Below, one piece after another: positions 35,107-43,699 of a stretch of DNA of 64,000 nt. The position numbers and the translations under genes are program-made. The stretch lies in NCBI RefSeq assembly GCF_000167195.1, contig NZ_AADV02000003.1, positions 174,501 through 238,500 on the forward strand, given 5' to 3'. The stretch's first letter is position 1. Every line of letters starts with the position of its first letter. Below the pieces are notes generated by a model, which was not told the origin of the DNA, did no database searches, and was given only the letters and a program-made list of their open reading frames with translations. This DNA is from Crocosphaera watsonii WH 8501 (GTDB lineage Bacteria > Cyanobacteriota > Cyanobacteriia > Cyanobacteriales > Microcystaceae).

Positions 35107-36240
35107 CTAATTTGGCTCGCCAATGGTATGAATATCAAGGAAACTGGTACTTCTGGCTTGTCTCAAGGGTAAACCCCCCAAAATCAAAACTTGATCCCTT
35201 TTAGTTACGAAATTTCTCTCTAACAATAAGGAGTCCATCTGTTTAACTAAGTCTTCTAAGGTTAAGTCATCGTATTCAAACAGAACCGGACGTACTCCCC
35301 AAACTAGGTTAAGACGGTGATAAACCTCTATGCTAGGAGTCAAAGCTACCACGGGAACCTTGGGACGCTCAGCAGCAGCTAATTTGGCTGAATATCCTGT
35401 TTCTGTCAAGGCTACAATACATTGCAGATCCAGCACTTGATCCACAGCATTGATCGCCTCCGATAAAGCATGAGCCTTATCTCGATTTCTTGGGGGATAA
35501 TTAGCAAAGGTAATTTCCGGCTCAACATCACGGGCAATACTGGCTAACATATTCACCGCTTGCACAGGAAAATCTCCAACCGCTGACTCTCCTGAAAGCA
35601 TAACTGCATCAGTACCATCAATAATAGCATTGGCTACATCGCTGGCTTCGGCACGGGTAGGGCGAGGGTTACGAATCATACTATCTAACATTTGCGTCGC
35701 AGTGATCACGGGGATGCCTTTTTGATTAGACATCCGAATAATACGCTTTTGCAACAAGGGAACCTTCTCAGGGCGCATCTCCACCCCTAAGTCTCCACGG
35801 GCTACCATAATGGCATTACATTCATCCACGATCGCCTCTAAATGTTCTATGGCCTGGGGTTTTTCGATTTTCGCTAACACCGGAATATCTACATTTCTCT
35901 CTGCTAAAAAGGCTTTGAGGGTTTGGATATCGGCTGCTTGACGAACAAAACTCAGGGAAATGATATCCACTCCTTGGGAAATACCAAATTCCAAGTCTTT
36001 TTTATCCTTTTCTGTCATAGAAGGCAGTCGTAAATTCAAAGAGGGAAAGTTAACCCCTTTATGACTTTTGAGAATGCCCCCTTCAATGACTTTACAAGTC
36101 ACTGCTTTGCCTTCCACGGTTTCTACCCCTAACTCTAGTAGGCCATCGTCTAACAAAACTTGTGTCCCAGGTTGGGCTTCTTCGGCTACATAAGGATAAT
36201 CGATCCCCACGGTATTCTCTTGCCCCTTCCATTCTTCTAA
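35107..36240 (-). pseudogene. pyk: Pyruvate kinase, 5' part lost at IS junction
   Basis: The frame reads from the IS edge at 36240 ([17 protein letters not shown]...) to the natural C-terminus at 35107, about 378 residues. Visible are [13 protein letters not shown] of the B domain, [18 protein letters not shown], the metal-binding Glu in [32 protein letters not shown] and the C domain. The N-terminal part of about 100 residues, which holds the phosphoenolpyruvate/K-site Arg and Asn region, is absent. It is not on the other side of the IS. The gene should therefore be inactive, although the remaining ORF is clean. Cyanobacteria often have two pyk genes, so loss may be tolerated. Confidence 0.9.
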
Positions 36241-38247
36241 CCCAGATTCCGCACTTCAAAAAGTAGCATTAAATACTACAAGCCTGGGGTTAATAATTAA
36301 GTATAATTGCTTAAGCTCTTGAAGACAAAAAAGTGGGATAATTGCTTAAGTTGTTTCCTCTGTAAAAAAAGAGCGAAAAATGTCTTATTTAGAAGAAATA
36401 CAAGTTAAAAATTTAGACCATTTAGGGATAGTAGCTGGTTTAATTGATGAAATAGGAATAGTCAAAATAATTAATAATAAATTAGGAATAGATGTTAGAG
36501 AAAAAATCTCAGCAGGTACAGTAGTTAAGTCTATTTTAATCAATGGACTAGGATTTGTTTCAAGACCTCTATATTTATTCAGTCAGTTTTTTCAAGATAA
36601 AGCCATTGAGAAATTGTTAGGAGAAAGAATTAAACCTGATTACCTTAATGATGATAAAATTGGGAGAGTAATGGATGAATTATATAAATATGGACTAAAT
36701 GATATTTTTATTGAAGTAGTTTTAGAAGTAATTAAAAAATTTAAAATAGACCTTAAATACTCCCATTTAGATTCCACATCATTTCATTTAGATGGAGAAT
36801 ATAAAAGGGAAGAAGATAAAGAGAAACAGGAAGAAGAAAAAATTATTAAAGAAAGACCAATTTTTATTAAGAAAGGATATTCTCGGGATCATAGACCAGA
36901 CTTAAAACAATGTGTCTTGGATTTAATAACAAGCCAAGATGGAGATATTCCATTATTTGTGAGAGTAGGAGATGGAAATGAATCTGATAAAGCTGTATTT
37001 GGAAAAGTTTTAGTAGAATTCAAAAAGCAAATAAAGTTTGATAGTATCATGGTTTGTGATAGTGCTTTATATGGTTAAGAAAATCTCCAACTAATCCAAC
37101 ATTTAAAATGGATAACGAGAGTTCCAATGACCATAAAAAAAGCAAAAGAATTAGTGCAAAATATAGAGGTGGAAGAAGTAAAAGATGAAGATAAAGAAAA
37201 AAGAAGTGACCTAAATTTAGAAAGTTATACCTGGAAAGAAGAAATTGTTACTTATGGTGGAATCAAGCAAACTTGGTTAATAGTCTTGAGTGAAAAAAGA
37301 CAGAAAAGTGATTTGGAAAAACTAGAAAAACAACTTTCCCAAGAAGAGAAGAAATCCCAAAAATTTCTTAAAGAAATACAATCTGAAGAATTTGAACATC
37401 CTCAAGCTGCTCGATATAAATTAAAAGCTATTAATAAAAAATTGAGATTGTTGGAAATAAAAGAAGTTGAACTGACTGAAACTTACTCGAAAAAAAAGGA
37501 AAAGATTTATAAAATGATTAGTCTGATCATCAAAAAAGATGAAGAGATAAGTAGAAAGACTAAAGAAGCAGGAAAATTTATTTTAGCAACTAACTTAGTA
37601 GAGGAAAATAAATTAGAAGCTAGTGAAATTCTGATAACTTATAAAAACCAGCAATCTACGGAAAGAGGATTTCGATTTTTGAAAGATCCCTTATTTTTTA
37701 CTGATAGTTTCTTCGTTGAAAAACCAGAAAGAATAGAAACAATGTTATTTTTAATGTCTTTGTGTTTGTTGATTTATAACTTGGGGCAAAGAGAATTAAG
37801 AAATTGTTTAAAAAGAGTCAAAAAAGGAATAAATAATCAAGTAGGGAAAGTAACATTGCGTCCGACTTTGAGGTGGATATTTCAATGTTTTCAAGGTATT
37901 CATTATGTGATTTTAAACGGAGTTAAACAAATTGTCAATTTAACAGAAGAAAGGCGTTTTATATTGAGTTTATTACCTGCATCTTGTCAAAGATATTATC
38001 TATAAATTGAATTGGATAAAGCAAAAATAATAAAAGAATAAGAGTCTAATGATATCAAATGAGAAGAGGAAACTCTCCTTCGTTTGTGCTGAGTCTTGCT
38101 AAGTTTTCAATGAGTATAAATCTTCTTAATTTGATTATTTTTCCTAAAAATTTAATGAAAAGAGAAATATTCTTGCCCAGGTATGATTTTCGGACTTTTT
38201 AAAACTATGTATTTTTTTATACTACATTTTGAAGTGCGGAATCTGGG
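36241..38247. mobile_element. IS1634-like insertion sequence, copy 1
   Basis: 2,007 bp bounded by CCCAGATTCCGCACTTCAAA and its inverse. The transposase on the plus strand has an internal stop. The left flank is truncated pyk and the right flank truncated hsdR, with no matching target duplication (TCTAA vs TTACA). An inverted copy of identical length lies at 43700-45706. Confidence 0.92.
36380..38005 (+). pseudogene. IS1634-like transposase, copy 1, broken by TAA
   Basis: Two in-frame halves (232 and 292 residues) are parted by TAA at 37076-37078. The intact copy at 43957-45567 has CAA (Gln of LYGQENLQ) there, so this is a single C-to-T nonsense change. The rest is almost identical, with the SHLDSTSFHLDGEY block and the DSALYG region. 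The C-terminus also extends slightly past the other copy's end. It is inactive unless the stop is suppressed. Confidence 0.9.
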
Positions 38248-38475
38248 TTACAAGGAACCAACTTAACTGCCAGTCAAATTCGCTTTATAGAAACCATTAT
38301 TGACCATTTAACCCAGAATGGTGTCATGGATGTGGGATTACTCTATGAAACTCCCTTTATGGATCTACATTATGAAGGTTTAGATGGTGTCTTTGGAGAT
38401 ACAGACGCTTCAGAGATTGTTGAGTTAGTGCAATCTTTCAATGAGACAGTAGGCGCAATGTTTGAAATAGCGTGA
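38248..38475 (+). pseudogene. hsdR: C-terminal fragment of type I restriction subunit HsdR
   Basis: 75 codons, open directly from the IS edge, encode the EcoEI-type HsdR C-terminal region: LTASQIRFIETIIDHLTQNG, MDVGLLYETPFMDLH, then a Gly-Asp linker and SEIVELVQSFNETVGAMF. The helicase and nuclease parts are missing, and no hsdS or hsdM is in the window. It marks a lost type I restriction system. The TGA stop is the first three bases of TGACATCCTCCCC, the sequence that also ends the tnpB element at 17978. Confidence 0.75.
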
Positions 38476-38538
38476 CATCCTCCCCACCTTACCGAATAAT
38501 TAATAATTAATAGTTAATAGTTAATAATTAAGAGTTGA

Positions 38539-38668
38539 TATAGTAATCAGTTATCAGTTGTGAGAATTAAGTGAATTATGATCCCCCCAACCCCCCTGCC
38601 CCCCTTACAAAGGGGGGAACTGAAGGGGGGATCTCGACGTTCTCATGAATCATTCGGTGATTGTTATA
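38539..38668. repeat. MITE-like element family 1, copy D
   Basis: 130 bp with slightly diverged ends TATAGTAATCA / TGATTGTTATA; the C-to-T change is present at both ends. Flanked by TTAATAATTAATAGTTAAT repeats (38497-38530). Confidence 0.75.
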
Positions 38669-38729
38669 GTCAATAATTAATTATTAATTGCTGAAAGTAA
38701 TGTCATAATCTTTATTTGTACTGCTATAG

Positions 38730-39593
38730 TTAATAGGGAGCTTGTTTACATTCAAATGTATAATTATTAAAATCATGAAGTAACCGAGGTTCACTAAGTT
38801 GATTAGAACTTTTAAGTTTTACTTGATAAAGACAACCGTTTTCTGCATAATAAATTGATTTATCCAACCATTCTGCCCATTCCCAGTCTGGATAAACTAA
38901 TAATTTTCCTGTTTGATTGTAAACAATATGTTCATCCCAATAACAACCTTTTCCTGGAGGTGAACCGACTTGTTCATGACCTATTTTTTGTAACATCCAT
39001 TGCTTAGATAGTTCTTTTTGAAAGATAGTTTCACTGTTTAAATATGCTTTTTCTGAACTTTCAATTAGCTTCCAACCATCCCTTTGCAGTCGATTATAAT
39101 AAACATTCAGACACTCCCCACCATAATAGTTAGGGGGACGATAATTTGTATTTCTTTTAACTGCCTTCGTATCAAAAAAGTGATAATTATTCTTATCAAA
39201 AACTAATTCAAAATCATGACCATAAGGACCATCATTTAACCAATAAGAATTATTATTCACAAATAAACCCCCACCAAACCAACAGTCACCTTTAGGAAAA
39301 AAGGCGATCGCTTTTAACCAGGGTACTCTTGCAATAGTAGTCCATGATCCCACACCTCTACCCCATTGCCCATTCATAGCAAAATATATCCAGTATTTTC
39401 CATCAGGAGATATATCGGATCTTCTTTCATAAATGCGTCCTTTTAACCATTGAGATACCCGAAAACTATTACTTTTTCTATCCCAACCAATAATACAAGT
39501 TTGTTTAGATGGGCCTCTTCTAATAATAAGAGCTTTTTGGCTTTTTCTCGCAATAAGAATATGGAGTCTGGCAGGGAATTTTTCTTGTGTCAT
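38730..39593 (-). CDS. Conserved protein of unknown function (KptA cluster)
   Basis: A 287-residue soluble protein rich in Trp, Tyr and Gly, with strand-loop repeats of the type SPDGKYWIYFAMNGQWG and FVNNNSYWLNDGPYGHDFEL, suggesting a beta-propeller or similar beta-rich fold. No signal peptide or catalytic motif is recognised. It is the last of three minus-strand genes (hypothetical 103 aa, kptA, this gene) separated by 7 and 38 bases, so it is probably co-transcribed with kptA. Confidence 0.7.
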   Translation of the reverse strand: MTQEKFPARLHILIARKSQKALIIRRGPSKQTCIIGWDRKSNSFRVSQWLKGRIYERRSDISPDGKYWIYFAMNGQWGRGVGSWTTIARVPWLKAIAFFPKGDCWFGGGLFVNNNSYWLNDGPYGHDFELVFDKNNYHFFDTKAVKRNTNYRPPNYYGGECLNVYYNRLQRDGWKLIESSEKAYLNSETIFQKELSKQWMLQKIGHEQVGSPPGKGCYWDEHIVYNQTGKLLVYPDWEWAEWLDKSIYYAENGCLYQVKLKSSNQLSEPRLLHDFNNYTFECKQAPY

Positions 39594-39631
39594 GGTCTTA
39601 AAAAGATTAACATAAATAATAATTTATAACT

Positions 39632-40177
39632 TTATTTTATTGTTAGATATTTTGGATCAATATAATCAACTAACCAAACACCATTATCAGAACAATAAAA
39701 AATACATCCATCCTCAGACATTTGTTGAGCCTTAATAACAAAAATAACTGGTTTTCCACGACGAGAACCAACTTTTAAAGCTGTTTCTTTTCTTTCGGAT
39801 AAATGGACATGATGACGAGCCATTTTTTTTAGTCCTTCTTTGAGAATTGTTTTAACAACTTTTTGGTGGGTTCCATGATACAAAATTACAGGAGGAATTA
39901 AAGGCTCTAACTGTAAATCAATATTAACACTATGACCTTGATTAGCTCTAATTTTTGTTTTTGCTTCATTAAAAGAGAATCGTTGTTTATCATTATCTTT
40001 AACCACTGTTTCTAAATCACTAAATGTTAGAGTAAATTTAGTGTTTTGACAAGCTTTGAGTAATTTTTCTGTTGAGATCCAGCCACCAGGTTCTAACTCT
40101 AATCCCAACTTTTCAGGAGCATGGCGTAAATGATAAGATAAGAAGCGACTGATTTTAATTAATTGTTGTGATTGCAT
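39632..40177 (-). CDS. kptA: RNA 2'-phosphotransferase
   Basis: KptA/Tpt1 moves a 2'-phosphate from RNA to NAD+, giving ADP-ribose cyclic phosphate. In eukaryotes it finishes tRNA splicing; the bacterial role is unsettled. The ATG at 40177 gives 181 residues, the usual size. The conserved catalytic residues are visible: Arg-His in SYHLRHAPEKLGL, Arg in KIRANQGHS, HGT in LYHGTHQKV, and Arg in SRRGKPVIFVI, with HVHLSER for NAD binding. The in-frame extension upstream to 40243 overlaps the preceding gene and is not needed. Confidence 0.92.
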   Translation of the reverse strand: MQSQQLIKISRFLSYHLRHAPEKLGLELEPGGWISTEKLLKACQNTKFTLTFSDLETVVKDNDKQRFSFNEAKTKIRANQGHSVNIDLQLEPLIPPVILYHGTHQKVVKTILKEGLKKMARHHVHLSERKETALKVGSRRGKPVIFVIKAQQMSEDGCIFYCSDNGVWLVDYIDPKYLTIK

Positions 40178-40184
40178 TTTCTTA

Positions 40185-40496
40185 TTAGCTAAGGAGTTTC
40201 TGTGAACATAGAAAAACTGGGGTTTCTCGATCATGTTGACCATAACCTAATATATAATAGTCATTTTGCCATTTAAAAACACTATATTCTATCAGGTCTA
40301 ACTTTATTTTTGTGATATATTTGTGATTATAATTCACAGGTTGACCAATTTCTTTAATTAATTTACTTTTGATTTTTTCATATTTTTGCTTATATACTTC
40401 GTATAAACTATCAAGGTCAATGTTCTCGTCTAACCATTCTGTTTGGTCTATAATCTTGACTTCACTTTGATTTTTTAGAATATCAAATACTAACAT
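40185..40496 (-). CDS. Hypothetical protein upstream of kptA
   Basis: A 103-residue soluble, Lys/Glu/Tyr-rich protein. The N-terminal half is helical (LDSLYEVYKQKYEKIKSKLI) and the C-terminal half has strands (DLIEYSVFKWQNDYYILGYG). No family is recognised. Its stop is 7 bases before the kptA start codon, which makes coupled translation likely. The name and role are open; it may be a partner of KptA. Confidence 0.65.
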   Translation of the reverse strand: MLVFDILKNQSEVKIIDQTEWLDENIDLDSLYEVYKQKYEKIKSKLIKEIGQPVNYNHKYITKIKLDLIEYSVFKWQNDYYILGYGQHDRETPVFLCSQKLLS

Positions 40497-40570
40497 GGTG
40501 TAGAAAAAAATAATAAAATAGTATAATTATGTCTCAATATATAGATTTTTCATTTAAGTTTTGAGAATTG

Positions 40571-40712
40571 TAAGTAGTCAAGGCTTTAGCCTTGATGATG
40601 ACTATCTTTCTGGTCCTAAAGGACTAACTACAAACTTACATTTATTTTTACCTACCTACTTAACACAAGCAGGATAGTTATTACAGCCTAGAAGACTGTG
40701 TTACTATTTGCA
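40571..40712. repeat. Palindrome-rich repeat region
   Basis: TAAGTAGTCAAGGCTTTAGCC ... GGACTAACTACAAACTTA is an inverted pair (40571-40638) with an AAGGCTTTAGCCTT stem inside. It is followed by the AACACAAGCAG ... GCCTAGAAGACTGTGTTAC repeat (40658-40712), also seen at 15748. No gene is visible in the 295 bp gap between the kptA cluster and the aminotransferase. Confidence 0.6.
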
Positions 40713-40791
40713 CGTTAAATGTAAATACTATGGACTCAAACAAGGATCAATTTTTTGCTAAAATGTTTCTATTCTTAAGCCATAATTAACT

Positions 40792-41910
40792 ATGAGTATT
40801 CCTTCTCAACCCCAACCTTTAAGCATTCCTCCCCGCTTACTCTTGGGCCCAGGTCCCTCGAATGCTAACCCCCGTATTCTAGCAGCTATGAGTCTTCCTG
40901 CCATCGGACATCTTGATCCCTTTTATTTACAAATGATGGACGAGATCCAAACCTTATTACGATATGTGTGGCAAACTGAAAATGAGTTAACCATTTCTAT
41001 TAGTGGGACAGGAAGCGCAGGAATGGAGGCCAGTTTAGCTAATGTGGTTGAACCTGGGGATGTGGTATTAATAGGGGTTATGGGTTATTTTGGTAACCGT
41101 TTAGTGGATATGGCCACCCGTTATGGTGCAGATGTTAGAAAAATAAACAAACCTTGGGGGGAAAATTTTAGTTTAGCAGAATTAAAAGAAGCATTAGAAA
41201 CCCATAAACCTGCTATTTTAGCATTAGTTAATGCCGAGACTTCTACAGGAGTAAGACAACCCTTAGAAGGGGTGGGAGAGTTATGTCGAGAACATAATTG
41301 TTTATTATTAGTTGATGCAGTTACAAGTTTGGGAGGAGTTCCTTTTTATGCTGATCAATGGGGTGTGGATTTAGCTTATAGTTGTAGTCAGAAAGGGTTA
41401 GGTTGTCCCCCCGGACTTTCACCATTTACCATGAGCGATCGCGCCTGGGAAAAGTTGCAAAAACGGACAACTCCAGTGTCTAATTGGTATTTAGATATGA
41501 ACCTATTAAATCAATATTGGGGAGAACCTAGAAAATACCATCATACCGCCCCTTGTAACATGAATTATGGCTTAAGGGAAGCATTAAGTTTAATTGTAGA
41601 AGAAGGAATCGAAAATAGTTGGCAGCGACATCAACAAAATGCAGAATTATTATGGGAAGGTTTGGAAAAAATAGGGTTAGTTTGTCACGTAGAAAAACAG
41701 TTTCGTCTTCCTACTTTAACCACCGTCCGTATTCCTGAAGGAGTTAACGGGAAAGCCGTTTCTAGCTATCTTTTACAAGAGTATAATATAGAGATTGGAG
41801 GAGGTTTAGGCGAATTAGCTGGTAAGGTTTGGCGTATTGGGTTAATGGGTTACAATTCTCGTCCTGAAAATGTTTTATTATTATTAGAAGCATTAAGAAA
41901 AGTTCTTTAA
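40792..41910 (+). CDS. Alanine/serine-glyoxylate aminotransferase family protein
   Basis: A 372-residue PLP-dependent class V aminotransferase. The N-terminus LLLGPGPSNANPRIL is the substrate-binding start of this family, ISGTGSAGMEA holds the PLP phosphate loop, LVDAVTSLGG the pyridine-binding Asp, and SCSQKGLGCPPGL the PLP Lys. In cyanobacteria this enzyme converts glyoxylate from photorespiration to glycine; the same protein has also been reported as a hydrogenase-associated subunit. Length is complete. The gene is followed by an inverted-repeat element (41965-42026). Confidence 0.92.
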   Translation: MSIPSQPQPLSIPPRLLLGPGPSNANPRILAAMSLPAIGHLDPFYLQMMDEIQTLLRYVWQTENELTISISGTGSAGMEASLANVVEPGDVVLIGVMGYFGNRLVDMATRYGADVRKINKPWGENFSLAELKEALETHKPAILALVNAETSTGVRQPLEGVGELCREHNCLLLVDAVTSLGGVPFYADQWGVDLAYSCSQKGLGCPPGLSPFTMSDRAWEKLQKRTTPVSNWYLDMNLLNQYWGEPRKYHHTAPCNMNYGLREALSLIVEEGIENSWQRHQQNAELLWEGLEKIGLVCHVEKQFRLPTLTTVRIPEGVNGKAVSSYLLQEYNIEIGGGLGELAGKVWRIGLMGYNSRPENVLLLLEALRKVL

Positions 41911-42072
41911 TTTTTCCCATATTCAGAAACTGTTTATTCAAGAAGGATTAAAAAGCCATTGTTTAGGGTGGGTAAATTTATTCAAAATTAGGAAAACTTT
42001 GAATAAACTGCTGATTTGACCACCTGAACGTTTTAACATAAACAGTATTTTAATTATTAATCTTGAGAATTA

Positions 42073-42945
42073 ATGTTAGATAAAAGCTTTACACCTAAAC
42101 TAACCGATGATGGATCTTATACCTTTTTTTCCGATGAGTTTGAAGAGTTATTTCATTCCCATTCAGGGGCAAAACAAGAAGCACAATATAAGTTTATTGA
42201 ACCTTGTCAAATAAAAGAAAAAGTAACTGTTAAAAATACAATTAAAATTATTGACATTTGTTACGGATTAGGGTATAATACAGCAGTTGCTTTAGAAAAT
42301 ATTTGGTCAATTAATCCTAAGACAAAAATAGAATTATTTGCCCTAGAAAATGACATTAATGTACCGTTACAGGCTATAAAGTCTGACTTATTAGATAATT
42401 TTTCTGATGATGTTATTGATGACTTAAGCAGTTTAGCAAACCATCAAAAACTTAAAAACAATCGTTTAAATGCTCAACTATTACTAGGGGATGCAAGACA
42501 GACTATAAAAACAATAATTAATCAAAACTTTCAAGCAGAAGCTATTTTTTTAGATCCCTTTTCTCCCCCAAAATGTCCTCAACTGTGGACAGTGGACTTT
42601 ATAAAATTAGTATCTCAATGTTTAGGAAAAGATGGATATTTAGCCACTTATTCCTGTGCAGCTTCTGTGAGAACTGCGCTACAATTAGCAGGGTTAAAAA
42701 TAGGAGCAACCAGAAGTGTAGGAAGGCGATCGCCAGGAACTATTGCGAACTGGAAAGGTAATAATTTACCTCCCTTATCTCAACAGGAAATAGAACATTT
42801 ACAAACCCGTGCAGCCATTCCTTACCGAGATCCTGACTTAATAGATACAGCCGAAATAATTAAAACTAGAAGAGAAAAAGAACAAAGTAAAAGTGATTTA
42901 GAACCCAGTAGTCACTGGAAAAAAAGATGGTCAAATAATGGATAA
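42073..42945 (+). CDS. MnmC-like tRNA methyltransferase (DUF752), methyltransferase domain only
   Basis: A 290-residue protein with IIDICYGLGYNTAVA as the SAM motif, FLDPFSPPKCPQLWTVDF as the substrate/catalytic strand, and YLATYSCAASVRTALQLAG. It matches the C2 (MnmC/MnmD) half that methylates the aminomethyl group at the tRNA wobble uridine. The FAD-dependent oxidase half of enterobacterial MnmC is absent, as usual outside that group. The gene ends in a low-complexity GGATAATGGA repeat just before the IS5-like fragment. Confidence 0.87.
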   Translation: MLDKSFTPKLTDDGSYTFFSDEFEELFHSHSGAKQEAQYKFIEPCQIKEKVTVKNTIKIIDICYGLGYNTAVALENIWSINPKTKIELFALENDINVPLQAIKSDLLDNFSDDVIDDLSSLANHQKLKNNRLNAQLLLGDARQTIKTIINQNFQAEAIFLDPFSPPKCPQLWTVDFIKLVSQCLGKDGYLATYSCAASVRTALQLAGLKIGATRSVGRRSPGTIANWKGNNLPPLSQQEIEHLQTRAAIPYRDPDLIDTAEIIKTRREKEQSKSDLEPSSHWKKRWSNNG

Positions 42946-42975
42946 CGGATAATGGACAATGGATAATTGATAATT

Positions 42976-43699
42976 AGGGTTTGCTGAATAAAAGCAAAAC
43001 CCTATTCTTTAAAAGGTTACACCCATATTCGCGATCGCAAAAAAGATCAGCTTTGTCGGCTACAAACCGCTATAATTGGTAGAAACACCTCCCAGTTGTT
43101 GGTCAAGAACAAATGTATCGAAAAGAGGAGCAACCTTTACCGCCCCCAGAAAAATTTGAATTACCTTTCGAGGGCAAATTGTCCCCCAATAATCGTTGGG
43201 TAATCATGGCAGAGTTGATACCTTGGGATGATTTTGAGGAAGAATATGCTAAACTTTTTTCAGCAGAAAAAGGCGCGCCAGCCAAACTATTTAGAATGGC
43301 ATTAGGGACATTAATTATTAAGGAAAAATTAGGAACAAGTGATAGAGAAACTATAGAACAGATTAGAGAAAATCCCTATCTACAATACTTTATAGGTTTA
43401 AATTGTTATCAACAAGAGCCACCACTGGAATCTTCAATGCTAGTTCATTTTAGGAAAAGAATTGATGGAGAATTGATAAACAAAATCAATAAAAAAATAG
43501 TAAAAAGAGAAATAGACAAGAGTGATAAAGAAGTAAAAAAAAAGGATTGTCTCCAAGAAAAAGGAGAAAAAATAAAAAATAAAGGTAAACTAATTTTAGA
43601 TGCGACTTGTGCGCCAGCAGACATCAAATACCCAACGGATTTAGGCATATTAAATCAAGCCAGAATTGAGACAGAAAGAATAATAGATAATCTTTATAA
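42976..43699. mobile_element. IS5-like insertion sequence, copy 3 (truncated)
   Basis: The left end AGGGTTTGCTGAA and the first 724 bp match copies 1 and 2 in inverse orientation. The element is cut at CTTTATAA, where the IS1634-like copy 2 begins. The remaining 969 bp are not found on the other side of that IS. Confidence 0.9.
43113..43699 (+). pseudogene. IS5-like transposase, 5' fragment
   Basis: The first 195 codons of the 508-residue transposase, identical to copies 1 and 2 through the first catalytic block LILDATCAPADI. The frame then runs into the IS1634-like end (NPDSALQNVV) and stops. Lacks the second and third catalytic acids, so inactive. Confidence 0.9.

Noticed and set aside
38248-43699. 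The segment between the two IS1634-like copies as a composite transposon
   Set aside because: The cargo includes an aminotransferase and a tRNA-modification gene that look like core genes, and the flanks lack a common target duplication; recombination between IS copies explains it better.
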